A DNA stretch of 64,000 bases, from positions 93,850 to 157,849 of the forward strand of contig NZ_VWNC01000007.1 of assembly GCF_013387455.1 (NCBI RefSeq), given 5' to 3'. The translations under genes and the position numbers were made by a program. The DNA is from Mariprofundus sp. NF. Lineage in GTDB: Bacteria > Pseudomonadota > Zetaproteobacteria > Mariprofundales > Mariprofundaceae. The notes below the pieces were generated by a model, which worked only from the letters and a program-made list of their open reading frames with translations, ran no database searches and was not told the DNA's origin. Shown here piece after piece: positions 7,765-15,719 of the stretch. Positions within the stretch are counted from its first letter, which is position 1. Every line of letters begins with the position of its first letter.

Positions 7765-8718
7765 ATGGATTTCATCACATGGGCCAAAGGTCGCACGCTG
7801 CCAAAAGCACTCCAATCAAGAGAAGGTTGGGCTCAATTTTTTGAGCATTATCGAACAGAAGAGCCGCATATTCACCAGATTGAGCCAACCAACCGTTGTC
7901 CTTATACCTGTGTGATGTGCCCCAGAAATGACAACATGACAAGAAAACAGGGTAACATGGAGATGGGGCTGTTCAGAAAAATTATTGATGAAGCTTCCAC
8001 CTACTCAGAAAAAGTCCGTGAGAAGGAGATTGAACTTTTTCACTTTGGCGAATCACTGTTTCATCCACAACTTGCAGAGATGGTCGCTTACAGTTCATCA
8101 GCCGGACTTAGACCCACGCTTTCTATAAACCCTGCAGACCTCAATTCCGGAATGATCGATGACCTTCTCAAAAGCGCGCCTTATAAAATAATAATATCTC
8201 TGGATAGCATGACCGATAAAAGGTACCGGGCGATCAGAGGAGAACATGCCGAAATCGACCGGGCCGTAGAAAACACAGAACTACTGCTGCAGCGGCATCA
8301 GCAGTTGGAGAGTAATACAATCATCAGCATCAGAATGATTGTCATGAATCTGAATGAAGATGAGGTTGAGGATTTCCGCAATTTCTGGCAAGAGCGAGGT
8401 GGAGTTGTAGAGTTAAGAGATTTTTTTCCCTGGAGCAAAAACGAGCTTCAAGAGCTTGGCAGAGTAGAAAAATATCCGGCCTACATGCCCTGCCCTTTCC
8501 CCTGGCAATATCTTGTCGCCCAATGGAATGGCGATGTGGTTGCATGTTGCCGTGATTATAACGGCCTGTTGAAGCTTGGAAATGTCGCTGATTCTACGCT
8601 GAAAGAGATATGGAATGGCCCGGCTTACACTGAGTTCCGGAGAAAAATGGCCTCTGGTCGCGGCCTCACCAGTTTTTGTGAGGAGTGTCTCAGCATATAC
8701 TATTCTGAGCCCACATAG
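7765..8718 (+). CDS. Radical SAM protein with SPASM-like C-terminus
   Basis: 317 residues. The radical SAM cluster motif CxxxCxxC is at Cys45, Cys49 and Cys52 ('RCPYTCVMC'), followed by a TIM-barrel-like domain. The C-terminal third has a cysteine set typical of SPASM/twitch auxiliary Fe-S domains: 'YMPCPFPW', 'VVACCRDYN', 'LGNVADSTLKEIW', 'FCEECL'. Such enzymes often modify peptides or small substrates. The start at 7765 is preceded by GGGAG and lies 23 nt after the microprotein gene, so it is almost certainly co-transcribed with the acylation genes. Its job there is unknown; it could tailor the activated acyl group, the acceptor glycan or the microprotein itself. Confidence 0.85.
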   Translation: MDFITWAKGRTLPKALQSREGWAQFFEHYRTEEPHIHQIEPTNRCPYTCVMCPRNDNMTRKQGNMEMGLFRKIIDEASTYSEKVREKEIELFHFGESLFHPQLAEMVAYSSSAGLRPTLSINPADLNSGMIDDLLKSAPYKIIISLDSMTDKRYRAIRGEHAEIDRAVENTELLLQRHQQLESNTIISIRMIVMNLNEDEVEDFRNFWQERGGVVELRDFFPWSKNELQELGRVEKYPAYMPCPFPWQYLVAQWNGDVVACCRDYNGLLKLGNVADSTLKEIWNGPAYTEFRRKMASGRGLTSFCEECLSIYYSEPT

Positions 8719-8750
8719 TTCTCACCCCACACAATAACTCAAAAAAATTA

Positions 8751-8909
8751 ATGCAACACACCGAACATTGCCCAGAGAACGATTGCCAGCTCCCAAAGGA
8801 ACTTGAACTTATGATCAGGAATTGTGATACTGCTTGCTCTTGTGCCAGTCACTTGAAAAATATGATGCAGGTTGGAGGGATGGCTTATCTCTATTCAACA
8901 GGAACTTGA
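8751..8909 (+). CDS. Possible 52-residue Cys-containing small protein
   Basis: ATG at 8751 opens a frame to the TGA at 8907. The product has five cysteines in two groups ('HCPENDC' and 'CDTACSC'). There is no clear ribosome site before 8751. It overlaps the start of the roadblock gene in another frame by 38 nt. It may be a real small protein, a translational leader, or chance. Confidence 0.2.
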   Translation: MQHTEHCPENDCQLPKELELMIRNCDTACSCASHLKNMMQVGGMAYLYSTGT

Positions 8910-9243
8910 ACAGATTCGACAGGAGCATGAACTCTCCTGTGTTATCGTTATTGATGGTGAAGGCGGTCTGATTGCTCAGGTTGGCGATCATCCTGAAGGG
9001 GAAGAGTTTGCGCTCTACTCTCCGATGGTGATGGAAACCATTCGCACCATGTCACAGGTTGGTGGCTTTGGTGAGCCTATCTGTAACGGTGTAATCCTTA
9101 AGCAGGGTAAAATCCTTATCACCCATCAGGATGTGGTGAAGGGTGAAGTGATCTACTCATCCCTGCTGTGCAAGAAAAAGGTTCCGGCTGGTCTGCTTGA
9201 TCTACTCAACAAAATCACTGCACTGGTAGAAAAAGCGATCTAA
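8872..9243 (+). CDS. Roadblock/LC7-type small protein
   Basis: About 123 residues with the compact alpha/beta pattern of roadblock/LC7 proteins: 'SCVIVIDGEGGLIAQVGD' as first strand-turn-strand, a central helix 'MVMETIRTMSQVG', then 'GVILKQGKILITHQDVVKGEVIYSSLL'. These small proteins usually regulate MglA/Ras-like GTPases; no GTPase gene is adjacent. The first usable start is TTG 8872, because the frame is closed by TGA at 8863. The strong GGAGGG at 8874-8879 instead precedes an ATG (8880) in a different frame, so the true start is uncertain. The gene ends convergently 36 nt from ald. Confidence 0.62.
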   Translation: MEGWLISIQQELEQIRQEHELSCVIVIDGEGGLIAQVGDHPEGEEFALYSPMVMETIRTMSQVGGFGEPICNGVILKQGKILITHQDVVKGEVIYSSLLCKKKVPAGLLDLLNKITALVEKAI

Positions 9244-9254
9244 CTCAGTCTGTT

Positions 9255-9269
9255 GGGCTGTTTATGCCC
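9255..9269. terminator. Weak hairpin between convergent genes
   Basis: GGGC and GCCC arms with a 7-nt loop lie between the stops of the roadblock gene and ald. The stem is short and there is no long T-run, so this is a weak terminator candidate. Confidence 0.2.
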
Positions 9270-9279
9270 TGTTTATAGT

Positions 9280-10377
9280 CTACTTCGACGACAGCGCAGC
9301 CCTGACACCTTTGTGAACAATCTTTCCATCTCTGATATTAACGCCCAGCTTAATTGCCGGATCTTCTTTTATGGCTGCATCTAAGCCCAGATCGGCGATT
9401 TTCTGAATATAGGGCAGTGTGGCATGGGTTAGCGCTGCGGTGCTGCTCTGAGGCACAGCCGATGGCAGATTGGGCAGACAGCAGTGAATGACCCCCTCCT
9501 CCAGATAGACCGGTTCAGCAAAGCTGGTAGCGCGACTTGTTTCACTCATACCACCCTGATCAATCGCTACATCCACAAACACACAGCCCTGTTTCATGCG
9601 GGCTATATCTGAGCGTTTGAGCAGCATCGGGGCATGTTTACCCGGAATCAGGGCTGCACCGATCAGTATGTCGCAATCAGGTAGCAGCTTGAGAAGATTG
9701 GCATGGGTGTAGTGTACGACTTGAATATTCTCATGCGTCTGATGCTGCAGCTGATCAATTCTCCGATCATCAGCTTCCAGAAGCATCACCGCTGCACCCA
9801 GAGGTGCAACAACCTCTGCAGCACTGATCCCGACATTACCGGCCCCGAGAATCACTACTTTTGCAGCGGGCTGTGCGCCCATCGGACCAACCAGACGTCC
9901 CATTCCCGTAATGCCTGTACCGCTCTCCTTCTGCAGATATTGCACTGCCAGTTGGGCAGCAACCTTGCCTGCCACCTGACTCATCGGTGCTAACAGCGGC
10001 AGCTGACCCGAATCCAGTTGCACTGTCTCATAACCGATCGCGCAAACTCCCGCACTCTGCAGTGAGCTGGCCAATTCTGGTACGGCGGCAAGATGCAGAT
10101 AGGTAAAGAGCATCAGCTCGGGCCTGAAATAGCAGTACTCTGAAGCCAGCGGCTCTTTCACCTTTACCACCAGCTCACAACACCAGACCTCTTCTGCGGC
10201 TGTTACAACCGTTGCCCCCGCATCGATATAGCTCTGATCAGAAAAAGAGCTGTCAGCACCTGCTGCAACCTCTACAACCAGCGCATGACCGGCAGCAACC
10301 AGAGCTTTCACCCCATCCGGCGTGACTGACACTCGGTGCTCACGATTCTTGATCTCTTTGGGAATACCAATGCGCAT
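9280..10377 (-). CDS. ald: Alanine dehydrogenase
   Basis: 365 residues, the family length, catalysing NAD-dependent interconversion of L-alanine with pyruvate and ammonia in the cytoplasm. The N-terminus 'MRIGIPKEIKNREHRVSVTP' is the classic alanine dehydrogenase start. The substrate segment 'VKVKEPLASEY' is present, as are the Rossmann motif 'VVILGAGNVG' near residues 172-181 and the C-terminal 'NLPSAVPQSSTAALTHATLPY'. The ATG at 10377 has an AGAGGT ribosome site. The gene diverges from the HD-GYP gene across about 200 nt of promoter region. Confidence 0.95.
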   Translation of the reverse strand: MRIGIPKEIKNREHRVSVTPDGVKALVAAGHALVVEVAAGADSSFSDQSYIDAGATVVTAAEEVWCCELVVKVKEPLASEYCYFRPELMLFTYLHLAAVPELASSLQSAGVCAIGYETVQLDSGQLPLLAPMSQVAGKVAAQLAVQYLQKESGTGITGMGRLVGPMGAQPAAKVVILGAGNVGISAAEVVAPLGAAVMLLEADDRRIDQLQHQTHENIQVVHYTHANLLKLLPDCDILIGAALIPGKHAPMLLKRSDIARMKQGCVFVDVAIDQGGMSETSRATSFAEPVYLEEGVIHCCLPNLPSAVPQSSTAALTHATLPYIQKIADLGLDAAIKEDPAIKLGVNIRDGKIVHKGVRAALSSK

Positions 10378-10464
10378 ACACAGACCTCTAAGGTGACTAC
10401 GCCATCAACCATCAACTGTGGAAATTCAATACAGCCAGCCGCAGCAGTGATGACGGAACTTTTA

Positions 10465-10492
10465 TTGCTGATATAGTAAGGGGTTATATCAT
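10465..10492 (+). promoter_or_regulatory. Candidate promoter upstream of the HD-GYP gene
   Basis: TTGCTG at 10465-10470 and TATCAT at 10487-10492 are spaced by 16 nt in the divergent intergenic region, about 90 nt before the HD-GYP start. Moderate consensus match only. Confidence 0.3.
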
Positions 10493-10579
10493 AGGGATGA
10501 GATCATTCCAAACTTATCGATCATCGTCGAGGAATTGTCGATTGATAGTGAGTAGGATGAAAACGAGGGAGTCTTTTAG

Positions 10580-11191
10580 TTGAGTAAGCCACACCAAACT
10601 AATGATGCGCAGGAAGCACTGATTGCCCTGGTCGGTGCTCTGGAAGCAAGAGACAGCTTCTCAAATGATCACTCAAGGCGGGTCAGCCAGATTGCCATGC
10701 GGCTGGCTAAAATATTCAAGCTCGATGAGCAGGCCATCAAAGAGATCGGCAATGCAGGGCTACTACACGATATCGGCATGGTCAGCGTTCCTGACGGCAT
10801 CCTTCTCAAGCCGGGAAGTTTTACAAAAGCTGAACGTCAGGTGATTCGAGAGGCGCCCGGTGTTGCCGGTAAAATACTTAAACCGATTAAATCGCTGAAG
10901 CGTGAGCGGCTGATGGTACTGCATCATGGTGAGCGCTGGGATGGATCGGGTTATCCTGATGGGCTGAAACAGGAGAAGATCCCTGTTGGCGCCCGCTTTA
11001 TCGCCATTGCAGAGGCAATTGATGCCATGACCCAGAATCGGGCGTACCGACGCGCCAGACCCCTCTCCTTCTGCCTTGAGCAGCTCGAAGAGGGTGCCGG
11101 AAGCCAGTTTGACCCTAAAATTGCCAAGGTTGCTATTGCAGCACTGGCCAAAGGGTTGATCAGGGATCTGGTGGAGAAAAAAGAGACATAG
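10580..11191 (+). CDS. HD-GYP domain protein, probable c-di-GMP phosphodiesterase
   Basis: A 203-residue stand-alone HD-GYP domain with no receiver or sensor module. The metal-binding and signature elements are intact: 'HSRRVSQIA' near residue 34, 'LLHDIGMVSVPD' near 63, 'LHHGERWDGSGYPDGL' near 114-129 and the late 'AEAIDAMTQNRAYR'. Family members hydrolyse cyclic di-GMP to pGpG or GMP. The chosen start is TTG 10580, which has GAGGGA upstream; the ATG at 10558 is closed at once by a stop. Cyclic-di-GMP signalling is echoed by the PilZ gene near 60 kb. Confidence 0.88.
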   Translation: MSKPHQTNDAQEALIALVGALEARDSFSNDHSRRVSQIAMRLAKIFKLDEQAIKEIGNAGLLHDIGMVSVPDGILLKPGSFTKAERQVIREAPGVAGKILKPIKSLKRERLMVLHHGERWDGSGYPDGLKQEKIPVGARFIAIAEAIDAMTQNRAYRRARPLSFCLEQLEEGAGSQFDPKIAKVAIAALAKGLIRDLVEKKET

Positions 11192-11216
11192 CGCTGCTGA
11201 AGCCCACGCTACTTAT

Positions 11217-11807
11217 TTACAGATGTTTAAACCTACGCACGTCACTGGAGACCACGCGCACCTGTTCATCGGGTGAGAGATCCAGATAGACCTTTTTAAT
11301 AATACCTTTTTCATCAACCAGATAACTCATATTTTTGGTCATATGCGTCATCGAGGTGTGGGCTGAATAATCCTCAATCACATCACCTTCAGGATCGGAG
11401 AGAAGCGGATGCGAAATACCCACTTTCGCGGCAAACTCATGGTGCGATGGAACCGAATCATAGCTGATACCGATCAGCTGCAGATCAAGGGCGCGAAAAC
11501 CTTCGTAGTGATCCCGGAAGCGGCGAGCCTGAATCAGCCCTTCAGCACGCGCTTCATTATAGAAATAGAGCAGGCACCAGTGACCCTTAAAATCACTGAC
11601 TGAGACACGGTGATTATCCTGATCAGGCAGCGAAAATTCAGGCACCTGCTTACCGATCTCAAGCGGCTTACCATTATTGACAATGACACTGATCATCACA
11701 ATGGCAGGTGCCACAGCAACCAGTATCATGCCAAGCACAATCTTCACGATCGCCTTCTGCACCTTGGTTGCCAGTTCATGGTTGGCTGGTAGTGGTCTCT
11801 CACTCAT
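11217..11807 (-). CDS. Membrane-anchored peroxiredoxin/AhpC-TSA-fold protein lacking the peroxidatic cysteine
   Basis: About 196 residues from the preferred ATG at 11807; the frame stays open to 11864. An N-terminal membrane helix (about 'IVLGMILVAVAPAIVMISVI') is followed by a thioredoxin-fold domain with the Bcp-like order 'VPEFSLPDQ', 'DFKGHWCLLYFY', 'FRDHYEGF', 'LIGISYDS', 'HPLLSDPEG' and 'SYLVDEKGIIKKVY'. In active Bcp enzymes the segment after 'LYFYP' holds the TPGC peroxidatic cysteine; here it reads 'NEARAEGL', with Leu in place of Cys. The only cysteine, in 'HWCLL', lies on the preceding strand. The product is therefore probably not a standard peroxidase and may have a redox-independent or binding role. 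Confidence 0.7.
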   Translation of the reverse strand: MSERPLPANHELATKVQKAIVKIVLGMILVAVAPAIVMISVIVNNGKPLEIGKQVPEFSLPDQDNHRVSVSDFKGHWCLLYFYNEARAEGLIQARRFRDHYEGFRALDLQLIGISYDSVPSHHEFAAKVGISHPLLSDPEGDVIEDYSAHTSMTHMTKNMSYLVDEKGIIKKVYLDLSPDEQVRVVSSDVRRFKHL

Positions 11808-12035
11808 GCCCACTTTATGCCACACCAGCATTAATAAGTAAAGTCTAATATGCGAATGCATCATCTCTGCAACGGCTCGTTATTACTATTTTGAGCAGAA
11901 ACTTCTCGCTACAGATCTTCTCATTTTCAGTTCAAAAAACAGTAATTTCATACAGGCAACTATTAATCTAAAGCTTGACAAAACAGCCATAACCTATTGA
12001 TATGTTTCTCCTTACAGGACACGGAGGTCTTGACC

Positions 12036-12992
12036 ATGTTAAAAGTGGTGACGTCCCCTACCGCTCCTGCCAGTGCAGGAGCCACTGAAAACAGACCACA
12101 AATCTGGGCTGTAGCAAGTGGCAAGGGTGGAGTTGGAAAAAGTTTTATCGCTTCTAATCTGGGCCTTGCGCTTGCCCAGAGTGGCAGGCGTACCATTGTT
12201 GTAGACCTTGATCTGGGCGGTGCCAACCTGCACACCCATCTCGGCATGAGCCGCCCGAAACATTCACTCTCCCACTTCATCAACGGTAAAAGAAGCGACC
12301 TGAAAGAGATGATCGAATCTCTGCCTGGCACAACGCTGGGCATCATCAGCGGTGCATCCGACCATCTTGAGGTCGCCAATCTCAAACATTTTCAGAAGCT
12401 CAAGCTTATCCGCCATCTCTATAAACTGCCTGCTGATTATGTAATCCTTGATCTGGGTGCAGGCACAACCTACAACACGCTCGATTTCTTCAATATCGCA
12501 GATCAGGGCATTCTCTCAGTGATTCCTGAACCCACTTCGATTGAGAACAGCCACCGCTTCCTCAAATCGGCGATGTACCGCAAACTCCGTGATGTGCCTG
12601 TTGATACCAAAGAGATCGTCAAAGAGATTCTTGGCAAACCCACCGAGCAGACCCGCAGCCTGAATACACTGAATAAGATCATCGCCTCGATTCATCAGAA
12701 ATCGGCCAAACATGGCAAGATTCTCAGGAAAAATATCAATAGCGCTGGCCTGCACCTGATCGTCAATCAGATCAGGGAACCCTCCGACTTTCAGCTCGGT
12801 TATTCGATGGCCCTGATCTGGAAACAGTATTATGGCAAAAAACCGGACTCACTATCCTTCCTCAACCATGATGCTTCGATTATGAAAGCACTCTGTGAGC
12901 ATCAGATGTATCTGCATGAACATCCCCATTCACGAAATGCCATTCAGCTCAAACATCTGGTGAAAAGCATTATCCATCAGCAACAGTCATGA
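12036..12992 (+). CDS. MinD/ParA family P-loop ATPase (FlhG-like)
   Basis: 318 residues with a deviant Walker A 'SGKGGVGKSF' about 30 residues from the start, 'IVVDLDLGGANLH' and 'YVILDLGAGT', as in MinD/FlhG/ParA ATPases that dimerise on ATP and position cell structures. ATG 12036 was chosen because GGAGGT sits 7 nt upstream; the frame extends to a TTG at 11997 without support. It overlaps the next gene by 4 nt, and that gene encodes a J-like/HTH protein. No flagellar genes are in the window, so a specific FlhG role is not shown. The C-terminal third after residue 200 is more variable than in MinD. Confidence 0.82.
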   Translation: MLKVVTSPTAPASAGATENRPQIWAVASGKGGVGKSFIASNLGLALAQSGRRTIVVDLDLGGANLHTHLGMSRPKHSLSHFINGKRSDLKEMIESLPGTTLGIISGASDHLEVANLKHFQKLKLIRHLYKLPADYVILDLGAGTTYNTLDFFNIADQGILSVIPEPTSIENSHRFLKSAMYRKLRDVPVDTKEIVKEILGKPTEQTRSLNTLNKIIASIHQKSAKHGKILRKNINSAGLHLIVNQIREPSDFQLGYSMALIWKQYYGKKPDSLSFLNHDASIMKALCEHQMYLHEHPHSRNAIQLKHLVKSIIHQQQS

Positions 12993-13558
12993 ACCTTCCT
13001 GACTATTACGAGATTCTGGATATCCCCAGAGGCGCTACCCCTGCCGACATTATTCAAGCCTACCGGCTGGCAACCAGAACCTATGTGACCGGATCACAGG
13101 CCACCTATTCCATGTTTGATGATGATCAGCTGCAGGAGATTCGCAGTGAAATTGAAGCGGCCTATAAAACGCTAAGCAATACTGAAAAACGTAAGCTTTA
13201 CGACACCATGCTGGCACAAAAAAGTAGTAGTCCGGTAAACAGAAGTAGTGTTGATGAGCGTGAGAAAAATGTTTTTTACCTCAAATCCGCAGATGAGAGC
13301 AATGCAACAGAGAGCATAAGATATACGGGTAGTCATCTGAAAAAAATACGCAAAAGCAGAGGTCTCTCTCTTGCCAAACTGGCTGACTCTTCAGGCATGC
13401 AATGCCGCCTTCTGCAAGCCATCGAAGATGAAGACCTCACCCGCTTCAGTGACCCATCTGAACTTAAAGCCGTCCTTTTACGCTATTCGGCAGAGATCGG
13501 TGCAGACCCGCGAGAGGTCAGCAGCAGCTACCCACTGTTAAATCACCAACACCAATAA
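12989..13558 (+). CDS. DnaJ-like domain plus RodZ-type helix-turn-helix protein
   Basis: 189 residues. Residues 1 to about 72 resemble a J domain: 'DYYEILDIPRGATPADIIQAYR' and a closing 'AAYKTLSNTEKRKLYD'. The HPD tripeptide that stimulates Hsp70 is absent, replaced around 'TYVTGSQATY'. Residues about 108-185 are a Cro/C1-like HTH of the RodZ type: 'GSHLKKIRKSRGLSLAKLADSSGM' followed by 'IEDEDLTRF'. The stop of the MinD-like gene overlaps its ATG, so the two proteins are probably made together and may interact. Without HPD it is unlikely to be a standard co-chaperone. Confidence 0.72.
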   Translation: MNLPDYYEILDIPRGATPADIIQAYRLATRTYVTGSQATYSMFDDDQLQEIRSEIEAAYKTLSNTEKRKLYDTMLAQKSSSPVNRSSVDEREKNVFYLKSADESNATESIRYTGSHLKKIRKSRGLSLAKLADSSGMQCRLLQAIEDEDLTRFSDPSELKAVLLRYSAEIGADPREVSSSYPLLNHQHQ

Positions 13559-13581
13559 GCTCGTTGAAAGCTGTCCGGAAG

Positions 13582-13890
13582 TTAGTTGCCTGCTTCCACG
13601 CGAGCCTTTTTGGCGCGAATACGCTCTTTTTTATCATCGGCGGCATGGGCATTGCGCGGTTTGCGCGGTAGTGAACGGTAGATCTCAACCCGATCACCCT
13701 CGCGTAGCTCCTGAGTACCCTTGATCAGTTTGGCATAGATACCGAGCTGATGCACCGCCAGATCGATTTCAGGACACTTTTCCATCAAGCCGCTGGTACG
13801 TACCGCCTCTTCAGCCGTTGTGCCCTCAGCAACATCCAGATCTTCGATAAATTGTTCGTGCGCGAGCGCATAGACGACACTAACGTGCAT
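13582..13890 (-). CDS. rnfH: RnfH/RatB family ubiquitin-like protein
   Basis: 102 residues of the UPF0125/RnfH family, a beta-grasp fold recognised by 'VSVVYALAHEQFIEDLDVAEGTT', 'DLAVHQLGIYAKL' and 'LREGDRVEIYRSL', with a basic C-terminal tail. Family members sit beside ratA; here the ratA stop and this start abut directly. The biochemical role is not established; names come from the Rnf clusters and from the RatA/RatB pair. Confidence 0.85.
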   Translation of the reverse strand: MHVSVVYALAHEQFIEDLDVAEGTTAEEAVRTSGLMEKCPEIDLAVHQLGIYAKLIKGTQELREGDRVEIYRSLPRKPRNAHAADDKKERIRAKKARVEAGN

Positions 13891-14325
13891 TTAGAGCCCC
13901 TTCAGGGCCAGAGCCCGTTGTTCAAAGGCCTGTACCATCGATTTGCATGCTGTTGCGAAGATAGGAGAAGCCACCATATCCAGCATCATACTGCGAAACT
14001 CAAACTCGATCGAGAAATGCACCTTGCAGCGATCATCCCCCATCGCCTCAAAGGTCCAGATGCTCTCCAGAAAGCGAAAAGGGCCATCGAGCAGTCGTAT
14101 CTCAATCAACTTTTCTGAAACATAGCGATCAATGGTTTTAAAGCTGTGTCTGGAACCGGCCAGATCTGCTACAAGCTCAGCCGTCAGTTCACCCTGCTGC
14201 TCAGTCAGGATCGTCGCATCAGCAACCCAGGGCAGATACTGCGGGTAGGCTTCAATATCCATCACAACATCAAACATTCTACCTGCTGAGCTGGCGATCA
14301 CCCTGGTCTCTTCGAAACTACGCAT
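13891..14325 (-). CDS. ratA: RatA / COQ10-type START domain protein
   Basis: 144 residues, the full family length, with the SRPBCC/START pattern: 'VIASSAGRMFDVVMDIEAYPQYLPWV' at the N-terminus and a C-terminal helix 'ATACKSMVQAFEQRA'. Homologues are the ubiquinone-binding COQ10 proteins and E. coli RatA, reported to interfere with 70S ribosome assembly. It lies between der and rnfH on the minus strand and is probably co-transcribed with them. A quinone-chaperone role is at least as likely as a toxin role. Confidence 0.87.
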   Translation of the reverse strand: MRSFEETRVIASSAGRMFDVVMDIEAYPQYLPWVADATILTEQQGELTAELVADLAGSRHSFKTIDRYVSEKLIEIRLLDGPFRFLESIWTFEAMGDDRCKVHFSIEFEFRSMMLDMVASPIFATACKSMVQAFEQRALALKGL

Positions 14326-14328
14326 GGA

Positions 14329-15696
14329 TCAGCGTCTTTTCTCCGGGGCATAGGGGTTGTCGCCACCCCCTGAGAAGGTAAAGCGGACAGTGACACCGGT
14401 AAGATTAAATGTCTTACGGAATGACTGCTCCAGATAACGGCGATAACTGGTCTTCAGTGCCTGCGGACGATTACAGAAAACTTTGATACTTGGCGGAGAG
14501 GTACCGATCTGCGATGCATATTTCAGTTTTACAGCGGCACCACGATCACTGGGTGGATGCTGCGCCTCCTGAGCCGACTGCAGCCAGCGATTCAGCTCAC
14601 CGGTTCCGATCTCAAAGCGGTTACGTTTGGCTGCCCTGACCGCCTCATCAAGTAGCTTTTTCACACCTTTGCTGCTCTTGGCAGTGATGCGAAAAATCTG
14701 AATGTCCGCCAGACCACGCATGCGGAAGTTGAGGCGCTCGGCGAAATAGTTCCACTCATCTTCACTCAGCAGATCAAGCTTGTTCACGGCCACCAGCAGC
14801 GCACACCCTTCATCCTGAGCCAGTTGCATCAGCCGCATATCCTGCTCTACAACACCTTCTGAGCCATCAAGTACCATGACAGCCGTATCTGCACGCGCAA
14901 ATGCCTGTACAGCCTTCACACGCGCCACAAACTCGATGATATCACTGATTCGGCCATGCTTACGCTGCCCTGCCGTATCCACCAGACGCACAACACCGTC
15001 ACGATATGGAAGATCGCTATCAATCGCGTCTCTGGTGGTGCCAGCCACATCACTGACCACCATACGTTGCTTACCAAGCCAGGCATTGATCAGGGTCGAC
15101 TTACCGACATTCGGACGACCAATCACAGCAATACTGGCCAGCGGCGTCTGCTCATCCTCTGTTGATTTAACCAGTTCCGGCAGCAACGTTTCCAGATGAA
15201 TCACGAAATCACGGATGCCATCACCATGTGCTGCAGAGACAGCAATCGGATCACCCATACCGAGCTTGAAAAACTCCAGCTCACTATTGGGTTTCTCAGC
15301 TTTATTCACCACAATCGCCACAGGAATATGATGGCGGCGCAGCTTATTGGCTATAGCAGCATCCACCGGTGTTACACCAGCCTTACCATCACCGATAAAA
15401 AGAACAACATCGGCGATCTCAAGCGCGGCTTCCACCTGCGCATCAATGGCCGGCTGCATCACATCATGGGTGCCCTCACCGATACCACCGGTATCCACCA
15501 GCACGCATTCGCGAACGCCAATCAGGCATTCACTCTCCAGCCGATCGACAGTGACACCGGGGCGATCTCCGACAATGGCTTTGCGTTTGCCCAGCAGACG
15601 GTTAAACAGTGTCGACTTGCCCACGTTGGGGCGGCCAACAATAGCAATGACCGGCAGACGGCCGGATAACTTCTGATAATGGGGTTTCTGATTCAA
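14329..15696 (-). CDS. der: Ribosome-assembly GTPase Der (EngA)
   Basis: 455 residues with two tandem GTPase domains, each opening with GRPNVGKSTL (near residues 21 and 193), each with a DTxG (G3) and an NKxE/D-type G4 (VVNKAEK; AVNKLDL). A C-terminal KH-like domain ends in a basic tail 'PYAPEKRR'. Der is essential for 50S subunit maturation. It follows bamB and yfgM on the minus strand, the conserved proteobacterial order, 3 nt before ratA. Confidence 0.97.
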   Translation of the reverse strand: MNQKPHYQKLSGRLPVIAIVGRPNVGKSTLFNRLLGKRKAIVGDRPGVTVDRLESECLIGVRECVLVDTGGIGEGTHDVMQPAIDAQVEAALEIADVVLFIGDGKAGVTPVDAAIANKLRRHHIPVAIVVNKAEKPNSELEFFKLGMGDPIAVSAAHGDGIRDFVIHLETLLPELVKSTEDEQTPLASIAVIGRPNVGKSTLINAWLGKQRMVVSDVAGTTRDAIDSDLPYRDGVVRLVDTAGQRKHGRISDIIEFVARVKAVQAFARADTAVMVLDGSEGVVEQDMRLMQLAQDEGCALLVAVNKLDLLSEDEWNYFAERLNFRMRGLADIQIFRITAKSSKGVKKLLDEAVRAAKRNRFEIGTGELNRWLQSAQEAQHPPSDRGAAVKLKYASQIGTSPPSIKVFCNRPQALKTSYRRYLEQSFRKTFNLTGVTVRFTFSGGGDNPYAPEKRR

Positions 15697-15719
15697 GGGA
15701 GTGACCTGTTTTGGCGCGC

